A program made the translations under genes and the position numbers. A stretch of 64,000 nt of DNA from Paenibacillus durus (GTDB lineage Bacteria > Bacillota > Bacilli > Paenibacillales > Paenibacillaceae). The stretch covers positions 3,286,001 to 3,350,000 of the forward strand of contig NZ_CP009288.1 of the NCBI RefSeq assembly GCF_000756615.1. The letters run 5' to 3'. Below the pieces are notes generated by a model. The model searched no databases. It was not told the origin of the DNA and worked only from the letters and a program-made list of their open reading frames with translations. Of this stretch, positions 24,356 to 32,583 are shown piece by piece; position 1 is the first letter of the stretch, and each line of letters starts with the position of its first letter.

Positions 24356-25354
24356 TTAATATTTATAAATCACATTGCAAGAAGTAATTCCCGCTCCTAC
24401 CGACCAGAAGACGATGACATCGCCGCGTTTGATTTCGCCCTCTTCAATCGATTTGGCAAAGGCGATAAACGGGCTGCTTGTCCCTGTGTAGCCAAACTCA
24501 TCCCCAATAAACTTGAATTTCTCAGGGTCCTCGTTAAGCTGATCGCAAATGATATCGATATTTTTCTTGGCAAATTGAGACAGGAAGTATTTTTTGACAT
24601 CCGACTTGGTCAGTCCGTTCTCCTTGAGCAGTCTTTCGATGGCGTTCTTCGCACTCAAGAAAGCTTCATCCGTATCGAACGGCAGCCATTCGATTCGCTT
24701 GTCGCTCTCCTCCAAGTCCTCCCTGTATATATTGGAGAATCCCTTGGCAGGCAGAACAATCGTATCATGCAGCGAAGAATCCGTATAGAATGAAGAATCG
24801 ATAAATCCGCAATCGCTATCCTCCACTCGTTCAAGGATAAGTGCGGCAGCGGCATCTCCAAAATTGGAGTATGGAACTTCTTCATTTGTCCTGGAGTATT
24901 TATTCAATTGCTCCGCTCCGACAATCATGGCATATTTGACATTTGGATTCGACAGCATATTGCGGCTGATCTGTTCCAGCGCGACGACCATTCCCACACA
25001 GTTGGAGTTGATATCATAAACGATAGCGGAGTTCTTGCCGCCGAGTGCATGATGCACTTTCACAGCGTTGGTCGGCTGTACATACTCGGGTGTTCCTGAT
25101 GAAAATACGATCATGTCTAGCTCAGCGCTATCAATACCCGTTTGGTATAGTACTTTTTGGGCCGCTTCAATTCCCATCGTTAGTGGGTTTTCATGGGGAT
25201 CATTAGACAGATAACGGGTCTCCCGTCCGGTTACCTCCAGAAGCCCCGTAATATCCTTCCCTTGCCGTTCAAAATGCTTCACAAAGTACTCGTTGCCAAC
25301 TTTATTTTCCGGATGGTAGATCGCTACCCCGCAAATTTTTACATTTGCACTCAT
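24356..25354 (-). CDS. Ketoacyl-ACP synthase III-like protein, atypical triad
   Basis: 332 aa, RBS AAAGGGGATG. Thiolase fold: N-terminal half with TGRETRYLS near residue 42, nucleophile Cys in NSNCVGMVVALEQ near 119, and FGDAAAALILER near 167. By alignment with FabH the catalytic His position (PHQAN) reads LSQFAKKN and the Asn position (HGNTS) reads FGYTGTSSP, so the Cys stays but His and Asn seem replaced by Gln and Tyr. A normal decarboxylating condensation is therefore doubtful; an acyl transfer or hydrolase-like role is possible. It follows a small STAS-like gene by 85 bp. Confidence 0.85.
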   Translation of the reverse strand: MSANVKICGVAIYHPENKVGNEYFVKHFERQGKDITGLLEVTGRETRYLSNDPHENPLTMGIEAAQKVLYQTGIDSAELDMIVFSSGTPEYVQPTNAVKVHHALGGKNSAIVYDINSNCVGMVVALEQISRNMLSNPNVKYAMIVGAEQLNKYSRTNEEVPYSNFGDAAAALILERVEDSDCGFIDSSFYTDSSLHDTIVLPAKGFSNIYREDLEESDKRIEWLPFDTDEAFLSAKNAIERLLKENGLTKSDVKKYFLSQFAKKNIDIICDQLNEDPEKFKFIGDEFGYTGTSSPFIAFAKSIEEGEIKRGDVIVFWSVGAGITSCNVIYKY

Positions 25355-25439
25355 TATTTTTCATCCCCTTTTTCAAAATTCGGCATCACAAAAGGCAGTA
25401 CTCCGGCTGATACAATAGCGCGACGTGCTGCCTGGTTTA

Positions 25440-25817
25440 TTATAGCTGAAGCTTTCCAGGGTCATCCACGAACTGGAACTTGTCCCGCATGTTCGTTTCC
25501 CGTGCAACCCGCTTAAGCTGCATTTGCCCCACAGGATTTTGTGGATTAATGAAGCTCACCGATTTGAACTCCGCATACGCTTGATACGCATCACGCAAGT
25601 ATGGCAGTAAATCGGGCTTGAAGGTCGAAAGGCCTTGGCAGTCGATTACGATGCTGTATTCATCCTTGTTTAAAGAAGCCGCATTCTTCTCGTAGTCTAC
25701 AAAAAATTTCTCTGCCTCATCCACCCCGTAAAAACCAAAGAGGTCAATGTGAAACACCTTTGCTTTGGGATCAACCCACATATGATGCCGTCCCAGTTGG
25801 TTTGTTGATTCTGCCAT
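25440..25817 (-). CDS. Small STAS/SpoIIAA-like protein
   Basis: 125 aa. Pattern of a single small alpha/beta domain: HHMWVDPKAKVFHIDLFGFYG, EYSIVIDCQGLSTFKPD near residue 53-69 (the position of the STAS phospho-acceptor loop), and SVSFINPQN. No signal peptide. It is upstream of the KAS III-like gene in the same direction and may be its operon partner. The family call is from the pattern only. Confidence 0.5.
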   Translation of the reverse strand: MAESTNQLGRHHMWVDPKAKVFHIDLFGFYGVDEAEKFFVDYEKNAASLNKDEYSIVIDCQGLSTFKPDLLPYLRDAYQAYAEFKSVSFINPQNPVGQMQLKRVARETNMRDKFQFVDDPGKLQL

Positions 25818-26001
25818 CTGTCATTACCGCCTTTCGTCTTAGACACATTGTTTGAATATAATCTCCGAGCTGACAATCCCTGGTAGCATATACTATATGT
25901 ATCGGATAAGAATCAGAAATCTTTAGTAAAAAAGAACCAATATACTGATTATTCTGATCGGCTTGCCCCCAGAAGGAATCTAGCACAACTTGGCGTATGC
26001 A

Positions 26002-26460
26002 TCATACGTCCTTTTTATATGAGATTAAACTATTCGGTATATGTCCAATGGCAAGAATCACACCGCAGATCAATAAATAAACGGAATGCAGCACGACCGA
26101 GCCAAAAAGAAAATAGAGGACCGGGCTAACCGCTAGAGGTACCGGAATCCCAATCATTGGAGCGAACAATAGGCTATATTCCCTACCCCGCCCAAAATAT
26201 CGTATCCATCCTATGTAATAAAGTAATAGAGATATTATCATTCCGATCAGTGAAATGACCTCATATGAATGTTCAATATGTACAGATGAGAAAATAGGAA
26301 TTATGAATACCCCGAGCCGTCCAACCCCTTCTGCCGCCGAGAGAATTGGACTCCCTTTTTCTTCTGCTTGGTTAGGTCCATTCCTTGGCTGGAATCTAAA
26401 AAACATAAGATTTGGCAGTAAAATCAAAAACGGTATAATAAGACTAACCGGATGCAACAA
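26002..26460 (-). CDS. Hypothetical multi-pass membrane protein
   Basis: 152 aa, TTG start with RBS GGGGGAGA. About five hydrophobic segments: LIIPFLILLPNLMFF, VGRLGVFIIPIF, EVISLIGMIISLLLYYIGWI, LLFAPMIGIPVPLAVSPVLYFLF and SVYLLICGVILAIGHI. Polar loops between them. No recognised domain. It is divergent from the DUF2278 gene. Confidence 0.6.
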   Translation of the reverse strand: MLHPVSLIIPFLILLPNLMFFRFQPRNGPNQAEEKGSPILSAAEGVGRLGVFIIPIFSSVHIEHSYEVISLIGMIISLLLYYIGWIRYFGRGREYSLLFAPMIGIPVPLAVSPVLYFLFGSVVLHSVYLLICGVILAIGHIPNSLISYKKDV

Positions 26461-26598
26461 CTCGATCTCCCCCTAGTTGATTTACTTTTCGAGCAAACTA
26501 CGATCGCTCTGTTCTTCCTACCAAATTATTCCAGACTAATCCCCTCAAATAATTACAACAATAGATTAGAACAACAAAACTACAGGAGTGATTATATT

Positions 26599-27270
26599 AT
26601 GCCTCTACAGCCTTATGGTGTGTTAAAGGGAAAAGTATCGAGAGGGGAGCCAGTTCCAGAAAATTCAAATGACACTACCCCTCATTACCGTGCCACGGTG
26701 GAAGCCAACAATAAGGAGTACGAAATACAGATTAATGTCAAGTCGAAGAAAGCCCCATCCGAATTATTATATTTGGTCAGTGAGGATTTTCATGCGGATC
26801 AAATCACACATTTACCCGGCCTTCCCGAAGGGTTTAATGAAATTACTTCAACCGATCGACAAATTGCTCTGGACTATATCAGAGGGGGATTGTTTGACCC
26901 GGGTAAGATGACCGAGCTTCCCTACAGAGTAAGCGGCCCCGACAACGATCTCAACGAAAAGGTTGACAACTATATTAAAGAAGCCATTTCAAAGAGAGCG
27001 GTCATCTACGTATTTGGCGAACCCTATAATAATCGACGGGGAATGCACAATATACACATGAACCAAGGCAACCATCGGGATTTTGTGGGGGACGATGGCA
27101 TTTGGCAGGACGGCGGAATCCTCATTCATTTTGAAGAAGAAAATCGCTGGGCCGGTATGTTCCTGGCTTTCCAATCTCAATCCTGGTGTACTGACGATCA
27201 AGGGCATTCCGAACGGCCGGTCAGTGTATGCAATCATAAGACGGTACGCAGAGCTGAGGCGGCTCAATAA
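26599..27270 (+). CDS. DUF2278 (YukJ-like) family protein
   Basis: 223 aa. The ATG at 26599, preceded by AGGAGTGATT, matches the family start MPLQPYGVLKGKVSR. Landmarks: HYRATVEANNKEYEIQINVKS near residue 28, the LDYIRGGLFDPGKM segment near 95, IYVFGEPYNN near 135, and MHNIHMNQGNHRDFVGDDG ... WQDGGILIHF near 148-180. The family is common in bacilli and of unknown function; the conserved His/Asp block suggests a hydrolase-like or metal site. Confidence 0.85.
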   Translation: MPLQPYGVLKGKVSRGEPVPENSNDTTPHYRATVEANNKEYEIQINVKSKKAPSELLYLVSEDFHADQITHLPGLPEGFNEITSTDRQIALDYIRGGLFDPGKMTELPYRVSGPDNDLNEKVDNYIKEAISKRAVIYVFGEPYNNRRGMHNIHMNQGNHRDFVGDDGIWQDGGILIHFEEENRWAGMFLAFQSQSWCTDDQGHSERPVSVCNHKTVRRAEAAQ

Positions 27271-27279
27271 CGGACGGTG

Positions 27280-27550
27280 TGTCCTTACCTCGATCATCCT
27301 GCTTTCCAGCCTTGCGGCAAGTTTACAAGCCTTTACCCTGGCGGTTGATGTGGATATTTCAGACGGAAGCTTAAACCGGGGAGCCCTGATTACCGCTGTC
27401 GGAACAGGGCTTGCTGGAATATTCGGTGTGGCCCCGGCCATGCCAATGGCAATATCGGCAGGTTTTATCACCGTTACGGGCATCGCCTTACGGCTTCCTT
27501 TTATGTTGGCATCCGCAGCCGTTGCGGTGCTGGGCTCTTCCCCTTTTTAG
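27280..27550 (+). pseudogene. Fragment of xanthine/uracil permease
   Basis: In one frame the text LNRGALITAVGTGLAGIFGV and MPMAISAGFITVTGIALRLP resembles the middle of a nucleobase:cation symporter-2 permease. The N-terminal and C-terminal thirds are missing, and the frame runs into the preceding gene without a plausible start. It stops at 27548, next to the nucleoside hydrolase gene, which suggests a former purine salvage cluster. Confidence 0.5.
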
Positions 27551-27569
27551 GACAATGCTCTCAACCAGA

Positions 27570-28481
27570 TCATGGAGCCGTGGATGTAGTCAAACGGTTC
27601 ATCAGGATCGCCAGAAACCGCCCGCTATCCACTTCAAGGCAGACCTCCACATTGCCATCCTCTGCGCGGACAGCGACAGTCTGCCCTGTCTTTGCACGGT
27701 GATCGTATTCGACGGTCACTTTCATTTTTTCGGTTTGGACAAGCGACCGGTCGATGAGAAGCGAGACGGTAAGCGGGTCATGCATAAACGTCTTCTTCTC
27801 CTTGATAAAATCGAACCAGAAATCCATCTGCCGAGCCAGCGCGGCATTCAGCGGATCATTCGTCTCCTGCAGCCGTTTGCGATGTTCATCGGTAATAATG
27901 ACCTGCTTTGTGACATCCAGTCCCACCATTACAATAGGCGCGCCGCTGCCGAATACGACAGATGCCGCTTCCGGGTCGCTGACAATATTATGCTCGGTCA
28001 CAGGTAATTCGGCAGCATTGCGGCCAAGTCGGGTAACGCCGCCCATCAGAATAATTTCTTTGACGTTATGGGCGATCCGCGGCTCGCGGATCAGGCAGGC
28101 GGCGATATTCGTCAGCGGTCCGATCGGCACCAGCGTAATTTCGCCCGGATTCGCCATAATCGTATCGATGATGAAATCGACAGCGTGGCGCTCTTCGTAA
28201 GGAAGCGATTCTCCTTCCTCAATAAGCCCTTTCCCTTCGTGGCCGGCCATCCATATTTCACGGTTGCCGAGCAGCGGCCGATCCAGACCGGCGTATACGC
28301 GTACGTCTTCCCGGCCGCCATGCTGAAGCATTTTGGTGACCATCCGGGCGCGTAAATCGGCATTTCCGTACACAGTCGTGACACCTTCGAGAACAAGCTC
28401 CGGGGATTTCATCGCCAGCGCAAGAGCCATGGCGTCATCAATATCGCTGCCGATATCTGTATCGATAATTAAACGGTTCAT
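27570..28481 (-). CDS. Nucleoside hydrolase (inosine/uridine-preferring type)
   Basis: 303 aa from the ATG at 28481, which has GGAAAAGGA upstream and gives the typical start MNRLIIDTDIGSDIDDAMAL. The calcium-binding DTDIGSDID motif is at 7-15; TTVYGNADLRA near 36; EITLVPIGPLTNIAA near 119; LMGGV near 150; EHNIVSDPEAASVVF near 169; MHDPLTVSLL near 240. It cleaves the N-glycosidic bond of ribonucleosides in the cytosol. A decayed partial copy of this gene and its upstream DNA lies at 36485-36692. Confidence 0.93.
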   Translation of the reverse strand: MNRLIIDTDIGSDIDDAMALALAMKSPELVLEGVTTVYGNADLRARMVTKMLQHGGREDVRVYAGLDRPLLGNREIWMAGHEGKGLIEEGESLPYEERHAVDFIIDTIMANPGEITLVPIGPLTNIAACLIREPRIAHNVKEIILMGGVTRLGRNAAELPVTEHNIVSDPEAASVVFGSGAPIVMVGLDVTKQVIITDEHRKRLQETNDPLNAALARQMDFWFDFIKEKKTFMHDPLTVSLLIDRSLVQTEKMKVTVEYDHRAKTGQTVAVRAEDGNVEVCLEVDSGRFLAILMNRLTTSTAP

Positions 28482-28575
28482 ATCCTTTTCCTCTCTCTTT
28501 GCGGCTTTTTTCGATATGGCTGAAGTCATGTTCTGATTTTATCAAATTTTAAATGAAATTTTTATAAAAATTTCG

Positions 28576-28658
28576 ACGTAAAATGCACCCGCTTAAAATT
28601 TTCATTAGTTTGACCTGAAGGTTGTTCTAATGTCCATCCCAAGGGGTGCACTTTACGT
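28576..28658. repeat. Long inverted repeat upstream of nucleoside hydrolase
   Basis: Left arm ACGTAAAATGCACCC (28576-28590) and right arm GGGGTGCACTTTACGT (28643-28658) match at 14 of 15 positions with about 52 bp between. It could be an operator, a transcript hairpin or a small MITE-like element. The left arm and its flank recur in decayed form near 36640. Confidence 0.5.
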
Positions 28659-28724
28659 GAAATGCAGCGCTTTATTACTTGTCCCTCCTAGTTAGTCTGT
28701 ACCGGTTACGCGGCTTTTGTCCAG

Positions 28725-29009
28725 GTGGATGCCGAGGATATGCTGGTCATCGACCAAGGGACGCATCACGCCAGAATACGCAAACACACGATAATCCAAT
28801 CCCCCGAAATCGCCAGGAGCAGCCTTTATTTTGTAAAAGAAGGAGCCTTGCGCCTCTATATCATCAATGCGGAAGGGAAACAGTTTACCGTAGGTATTTT
28901 GGGAAAAGGAAGCACGTTTGGCGAGGTGGAATCTTTCTCACTAAATCAAAGAAATAGCATGCTGGAAAAAATGGCCCTCGGCACCGTAAAAGAAAAAATC
29001 TTCTCATGA
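28725..29009 (+). pseudogene. Crp/Fnr regulator remnant
   Basis: The frame keeps part of a cyclic-nucleotide-binding beta roll (LYFVKEGALRLYIINAEGKQ, then GILGKGSTFGEVESF) and then jumps to MLEKMALGTVKEKIF, the helix that joins the DNA-binding domain in Crp/Fnr proteins. The end of the beta roll, the dimer helix and the helix-turn-helix are missing. No convincing start. Confidence 0.6.
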
Positions 29010-29095
29010 AATACTCCTGCGTTGTTAGCTGCTCCGAATTAGAGAACCGGGAACCCTCATGGATTCCCGATCTCTCGGTCTTAAAGCTCCCCAAG

Positions 29096-30109
29096 TTAGA
29101 ATTTAATGCAAATCTTTCCAAAATACGACCCTTCCGCCAAGTATTGCAGTGCTTCGACAGTGCGTTCGAATGGAAATACACGGTCAATAACCGGACGAAG
29201 CCCGTTTTGCCGGATTGCTAGGTTCATCGATTCGAACATGTCGCGGCTTCCGACGTTAATGGCCTGCAGGCGAGCTCTTCTTAAAATGGCGGGGATAATC
29301 GCAAAACCATCCACTTGGTAGCCCGAAAGACCGCCTACCATGCTGATCTGTCCACCCACTCGCAGCGCCGAGATTGACTTGTTCAGTGTAGCCGATCCGC
29401 CCAGATCGACGATATGATCGGCACCGCGTCCATCCGTTAGTTCCAGAACGATCTGATCCCATTCGGGCGTTTGTTTGTAATTGATCCCGAAGTCCGCCCC
29501 GAGTTCCTTTGCCCGCTTAAGCTTCTCATCGCTGCTGGATGTTATGATCACCGTTGCACCGTGAAGCTTGGCGAATTGAAGCGCGAACAGGGAGACGCCT
29601 CCTGTGCCTTGCACGACAACGGTATCACCGGCTTTGACTTTGCCTTCTTCTACGATAGCATGCCATGCCGTCACCCCTGCGCAAGGAAGCGCCGCCGCCT
29701 CTTCATCCGTCAAATGATCGGGCACGCGAACGAGTCCTTTCTCGGGAAGTACGGCATATTCCGCAAGCAGCCCATCCAGCGGACTTCCCAGCGCACTCAC
29801 CCAATTGTCTCGGGTAGCCTCTCCGGAAATCCAACTTTGAGTAAAAATACCGCTCACCCGGTCACCGAGCTTGAACCTCGTCGCTCCCTCGCCCAATGCC
29901 GCCACTTCGCCCACACCGTCAGATACCGGAATTAAAGGGGCTTTCAAATCAGGATTATAAAATCCGTCAATCACGCCCAAATCTCTGGAGTTAAGGGAAA
30001 CCGCCCGCATTTTGATGCAAACTTCGCCAGGACCCGGAACCGGTATCGGACGTTCGACTTCCTTCAACTGATCAATTCCAAATGCGCCTTGAATTTCGTA
30101 TACTTTCAT
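29096..30109 (-). CDS. Zinc-independent MDR NAD(P)H alcohol dehydrogenase/quinone reductase
   Basis: 337 aa, RBS AAAGGAGCG. MDR architecture: GroES-like N-terminal domain (about 1-120, with VSLNSRDLGVIDGFYNPD), then a Rossmann domain with VVVQGTGGVSLFALQFAKLHGA near 165-186. The four-Cys structural zinc lobe is absent, so it belongs to the zinc-independent branch. It is divergent from an HxlR regulator 115 bp away, the usual arrangement of a redox- or electrophile-inducible reductase with its repressor. Confidence 0.9.
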   Translation of the reverse strand: MKVYEIQGAFGIDQLKEVERPIPVPGPGEVCIKMRAVSLNSRDLGVIDGFYNPDLKAPLIPVSDGVGEVAALGEGATRFKLGDRVSGIFTQSWISGEATRDNWVSALGSPLDGLLAEYAVLPEKGLVRVPDHLTDEEAAALPCAGVTAWHAIVEEGKVKAGDTVVVQGTGGVSLFALQFAKLHGATVIITSSSDEKLKRAKELGADFGINYKQTPEWDQIVLELTDGRGADHIVDLGGSATLNKSISALRVGGQISMVGGLSGYQVDGFAIIPAILRRARLQAINVGSRDMFESMNLAIRQNGLRPVIDRVFPFERTVEALQYLAEGSYFGKICIKF

Positions 30110-30224
30110 GAGAGCTCGCTCCTTTTTTGTATGGTATAGACATACATTAATACATATACTACACTTTAGTAAGGAGGCACTTTATAGTGTCCAGGGAACC
30201 TAAAGGTGCACAGGAGGACGTCAG

Positions 30225-30617
30225 ATGAATTCTTCATATTCACATAAAACTATACAGCCCGATATATCTTTATCTATTTGCGGGTACAGCAAAGTACTTG
30301 AGATTGTTTCCAACAAATGGACAGCATTGGTCGTCTATGCAATGGAAGATGGAGTTATTCGTTACGGCGAGATAAGAAGACGAATCGAAGGCATATCCAA
30401 AAAAATGCTGACCCAGACCCTGCGGCAGCTGGAACGGAACGGATTGGTGAAGCGTGTTATTACGCCGTCCGTCCCACCAATCGTCGAATACTCACTTACT
30501 GGGCTGGGAGAATCTTTACTTGAGCCCATGAGGACACTGAATCAGTGGACGAAAGAAAATTATTCGCTGGTTGAACAGGCCAGAGAGAATTACGATCGGG
30601 ATAATAGCGGGGAATGA
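30225..30617 (+). CDS. HxlR family transcriptional regulator
   Basis: 130 aa, RBS AGGAGGACG. HxlR winged helix over about 15-105: SICGYSKVLEIVSNKWTALV, RYGEIRRRIEGISKKMLTQTL, LRQLERNGLVKRVI, VEYSLTGLGESL. The single N-terminal cysteine in SICGYS is where YodB-type members sense electrophiles. It is divergent from the MDR reductase, its likely target. Confidence 0.9.
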   Translation: MNSSYSHKTIQPDISLSICGYSKVLEIVSNKWTALVVYAMEDGVIRYGEIRRRIEGISKKMLTQTLRQLERNGLVKRVITPSVPPIVEYSLTGLGESLLEPMRTLNQWTKENYSLVEQARENYDRDNSGE

Positions 30618-30729
30618 AATTCGGAGGCGCTTATACGATTAAGCATTCGGGACCACTTTGGTCCAAGTCATCAGCGGCCTGTTTCCTCCACCCATGGCCA
30701 GAGTATATTCATATCAAGTATGTTTGAAA

Positions 30730-30853
30730 TCCGACATTCCCACACATGGTGGTGTATGCGAGGGAAAACGGGATTAAGATTATTCCTTTATGCCCCTTTG
30801 CCAAGGGAAGATTCGAGCGTTACCCCAAGTACGGGGACGTACTCCACAAATAA
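30730..30853 (+). pseudogene. GNAT acetyltransferase C-terminal remnant
   Basis: One frame reads YARENGIKIIPLCPFAKGRF and then ERYPKYGDVLHK-stop, the typical end of short GCN5-related N-acetyltransferases. A stop sits just before this segment in the same frame, so no protein is made. Confidence 0.5.
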
Positions 30854-30888
30854 CCGCAATAGTAAAATTCACGGTCATACCCAGCTCC

Positions 30889-30917
30889 CGCAGCATATAG
30901 CTGCAGGAGCTTTTTAT
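30889..30917 (+). terminator. Orphan terminator
   Basis: Hairpin AGCTCCCGCAG ... CTGCAGGAGCT followed by TTTTT. It may have served the degraded acetyltransferase gene upstream. Confidence 0.6.
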
Positions 30918-31079
30918 GTTTCAAGGCGGCTTGAGCGGCGTCAGGGACGAATAACTCCAGGCTCCACTTTAGTGCTCCGGACAACTTTCAGTGGTCATTC
31001 AGCCAAACTTCAGACAGGTTTAAGCTTCCAGGCGGATAATGGGTTCACAGAACCGAACAAGAAGATTGGAGATGAACGC

Positions 31080-31943
31080 GTGAACAAGAAAAAACCGTAT
31101 GTGAAGCTTGCCCTTGATGCAGCGATGGGCGTTACATTTGCTCTGCTGTTCAATACCAGGGTGTTTGGAGGACTGGCCTTCCACGAAATTGCCGGAATCG
31201 CCATCGGCATTGCTATTCTGACCCACATCGGATTAAACCTTAATTTTGTCAAAAAAATCACCCTGCGCCTGTTCGACAAGAATCTCCCTCATAAAACGCG
31301 CCTGAGCTACGGATTAAATGTGCTGCTGCTTTTATCCATGATCTTTGTTATTTTCAGCGGGCTGGTCATTTCTAGAGTGGTTCTGCAGGGCTTCCAATTG
31401 GGGAATGAGCGCTGGTTCAGTGTTTCCCATATGAGCATCGCCTATCTCACACTTGCTCTGATCGGAGTACATATCGGCCTGCACTGGCATTGGGTGATGA
31501 AAGTAACGCAAAGGCTGCTGCATCTGAAGATGTCAAAAGCCCGTGCGCGAATTCTGATGACCTGTGCCGCGGTGTTCGTATTGCTGTTCGGCGTGTACCA
31601 AGTGTACTCCACTCACTACATTTCGAGGCTTCAGATGGTTGGGAACGTATTCGGCATCTTGACTGCGGCGGCGGAAGAAAGCGGGATAGAGCGGTATGAT
31701 TTTGACGAAAGAACCTTCAATAACGAACCGGCGCCATTCGACGGGACGGGCATGGACCAAGAGAACGGCTTCGAGCGACGAGCTATGGGAGGATTTTCCC
31801 GGGGAGAGCATGAAGGCGGCCGTCAGTCCCCCAACTTTATTGGCGTCATCCTGACCTATTTCGGCATTATGGCCGTATTTGCCGGAATCACTTATTATGC
31901 AGATAAATGGGCCTGCCGAAGAAAACGGGCCATTACCGCTTAA
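31080..31943 (+). CDS. DUF4405 membrane protein, cytochrome b-like
   Basis: 287 aa from the GTG at 31080, with GGAGATGA upstream; the longer frame from 30720 has no RBS and covers remnant DNA. About five membrane segments: ALDAAMGVTFALLF, IAGIAIGIAILTHIGLNL, GLNVLLLLSMIFVIFSGLVI, IAYLTLALIGVHIGLHWHW and ILTYFGIMAVFAGITYY, plus one near residue 155. Paired histidines (THIGLNLN; SHMSIAY; GVHIGLHWHW) look like heme ligands of b-type cytochromes. The region from about 195 to 255 is an acidic, Gly-rich extracytoplasmic loop. Redox role inferred. Confidence 0.78.
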   Translation: MNKKKPYVKLALDAAMGVTFALLFNTRVFGGLAFHEIAGIAIGIAILTHIGLNLNFVKKITLRLFDKNLPHKTRLSYGLNVLLLLSMIFVIFSGLVISRVVLQGFQLGNERWFSVSHMSIAYLTLALIGVHIGLHWHWVMKVTQRLLHLKMSKARARILMTCAAVFVLLFGVYQVYSTHYISRLQMVGNVFGILTAAAEESGIERYDFDERTFNNEPAPFDGTGMDQENGFERRAMGGFSRGEHEGGRQSPNFIGVILTYFGIMAVFAGITYYADKWACRRKRAITA

Positions 31944-31959
31944 AAGAAGCGTTATACGA

Positions 31960-31994
31960 ACTCCAATCCCGCTATAAGCGGAATTGGAGTTTTG
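31960..31994 (+). terminator. Terminator after DUF4405 gene
   Basis: Near-perfect hairpin ACTCCAATCCCGCT ... AGCGGAATTGGAGT followed by TTT. Confidence 0.8.
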
Positions 31995-32044
31995 TTGTTG
32001 GACCATTCAATGATGCTGAATCACATTATGGATCAACGATCGCT

Positions 32045-32487
32045 TCATACTGCAGCCAAACGGGCTCCAAGCTCAAACGCCTTTTTGCGGTCGATGGGGA
32101 ACTGCTCCTCTCTTACCCTGGCCTTATGCGCAGCGTCGAATCTGGAAGCTTCATACTTGGAATAATCGGTAAATTGGTACGTGTCATAGGAAAGCAGAAT
32201 CTCCGAATCCCCGCCCAGTATCTGCAGAATATTCCGGTTGCCCTGGAACACCGCCTCATAATTCATATCATGTGCCCGTTCTTCTGTGACATTCATGGTA
32301 TAGATAAAGCCTGAGTTGACCTGCCCTCAAAAGTGGATCTTTCTCCTACGTTGTAGGATAGATTGGGGAACAGCAGCCGCTCCAGAAAGCTGCGCATTTC
32401 TCCGGTAACATTGCCGAAATAGATTGGGGAACCAAGCAGGAGGGCGTCCGATTCCAGAATTTCCTGGAGCACTTTCCTAAAGTTCAT
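32045..32487 (-). pseudogene. Frameshifted flavodoxin/FMN reductase gene
   Basis: The 5' part reads LESDALLLGSPIYFGNVTGE and MRSFLERLLFP, the middle of a NADPH-dependent FMN reductase-type protein. The N-terminal flavin-binding part is missing. Near 32300 the frame changes and continues as FIYTMNVTEERAHDMNYEAV to a normal-looking C-terminus. Two lesions (truncation and frameshift) make it a pseudogene. It lies just downstream of the nitrogenase-like pair. Confidence 0.7.
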
Positions 32488-32529
32488 GTAGGATCAGATC
32501 CTTTACGCAGAGCCTGCGATCCTGAACAA

Positions 32530-32575
32530 AAAAGGTTCGCAAATCGCTCCTAAGAACAATTATACGAACCTTTGA
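32530..32575 (-). terminator. Possible terminator of nitrogenase-like pair
   Basis: AAAGGTTCG and CGAACCTTT pair across an about 25-nt loop, just beyond the stop of the K-like gene. Confidence 0.4.
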
Positions 32576-32583
32576 GCCTATTT

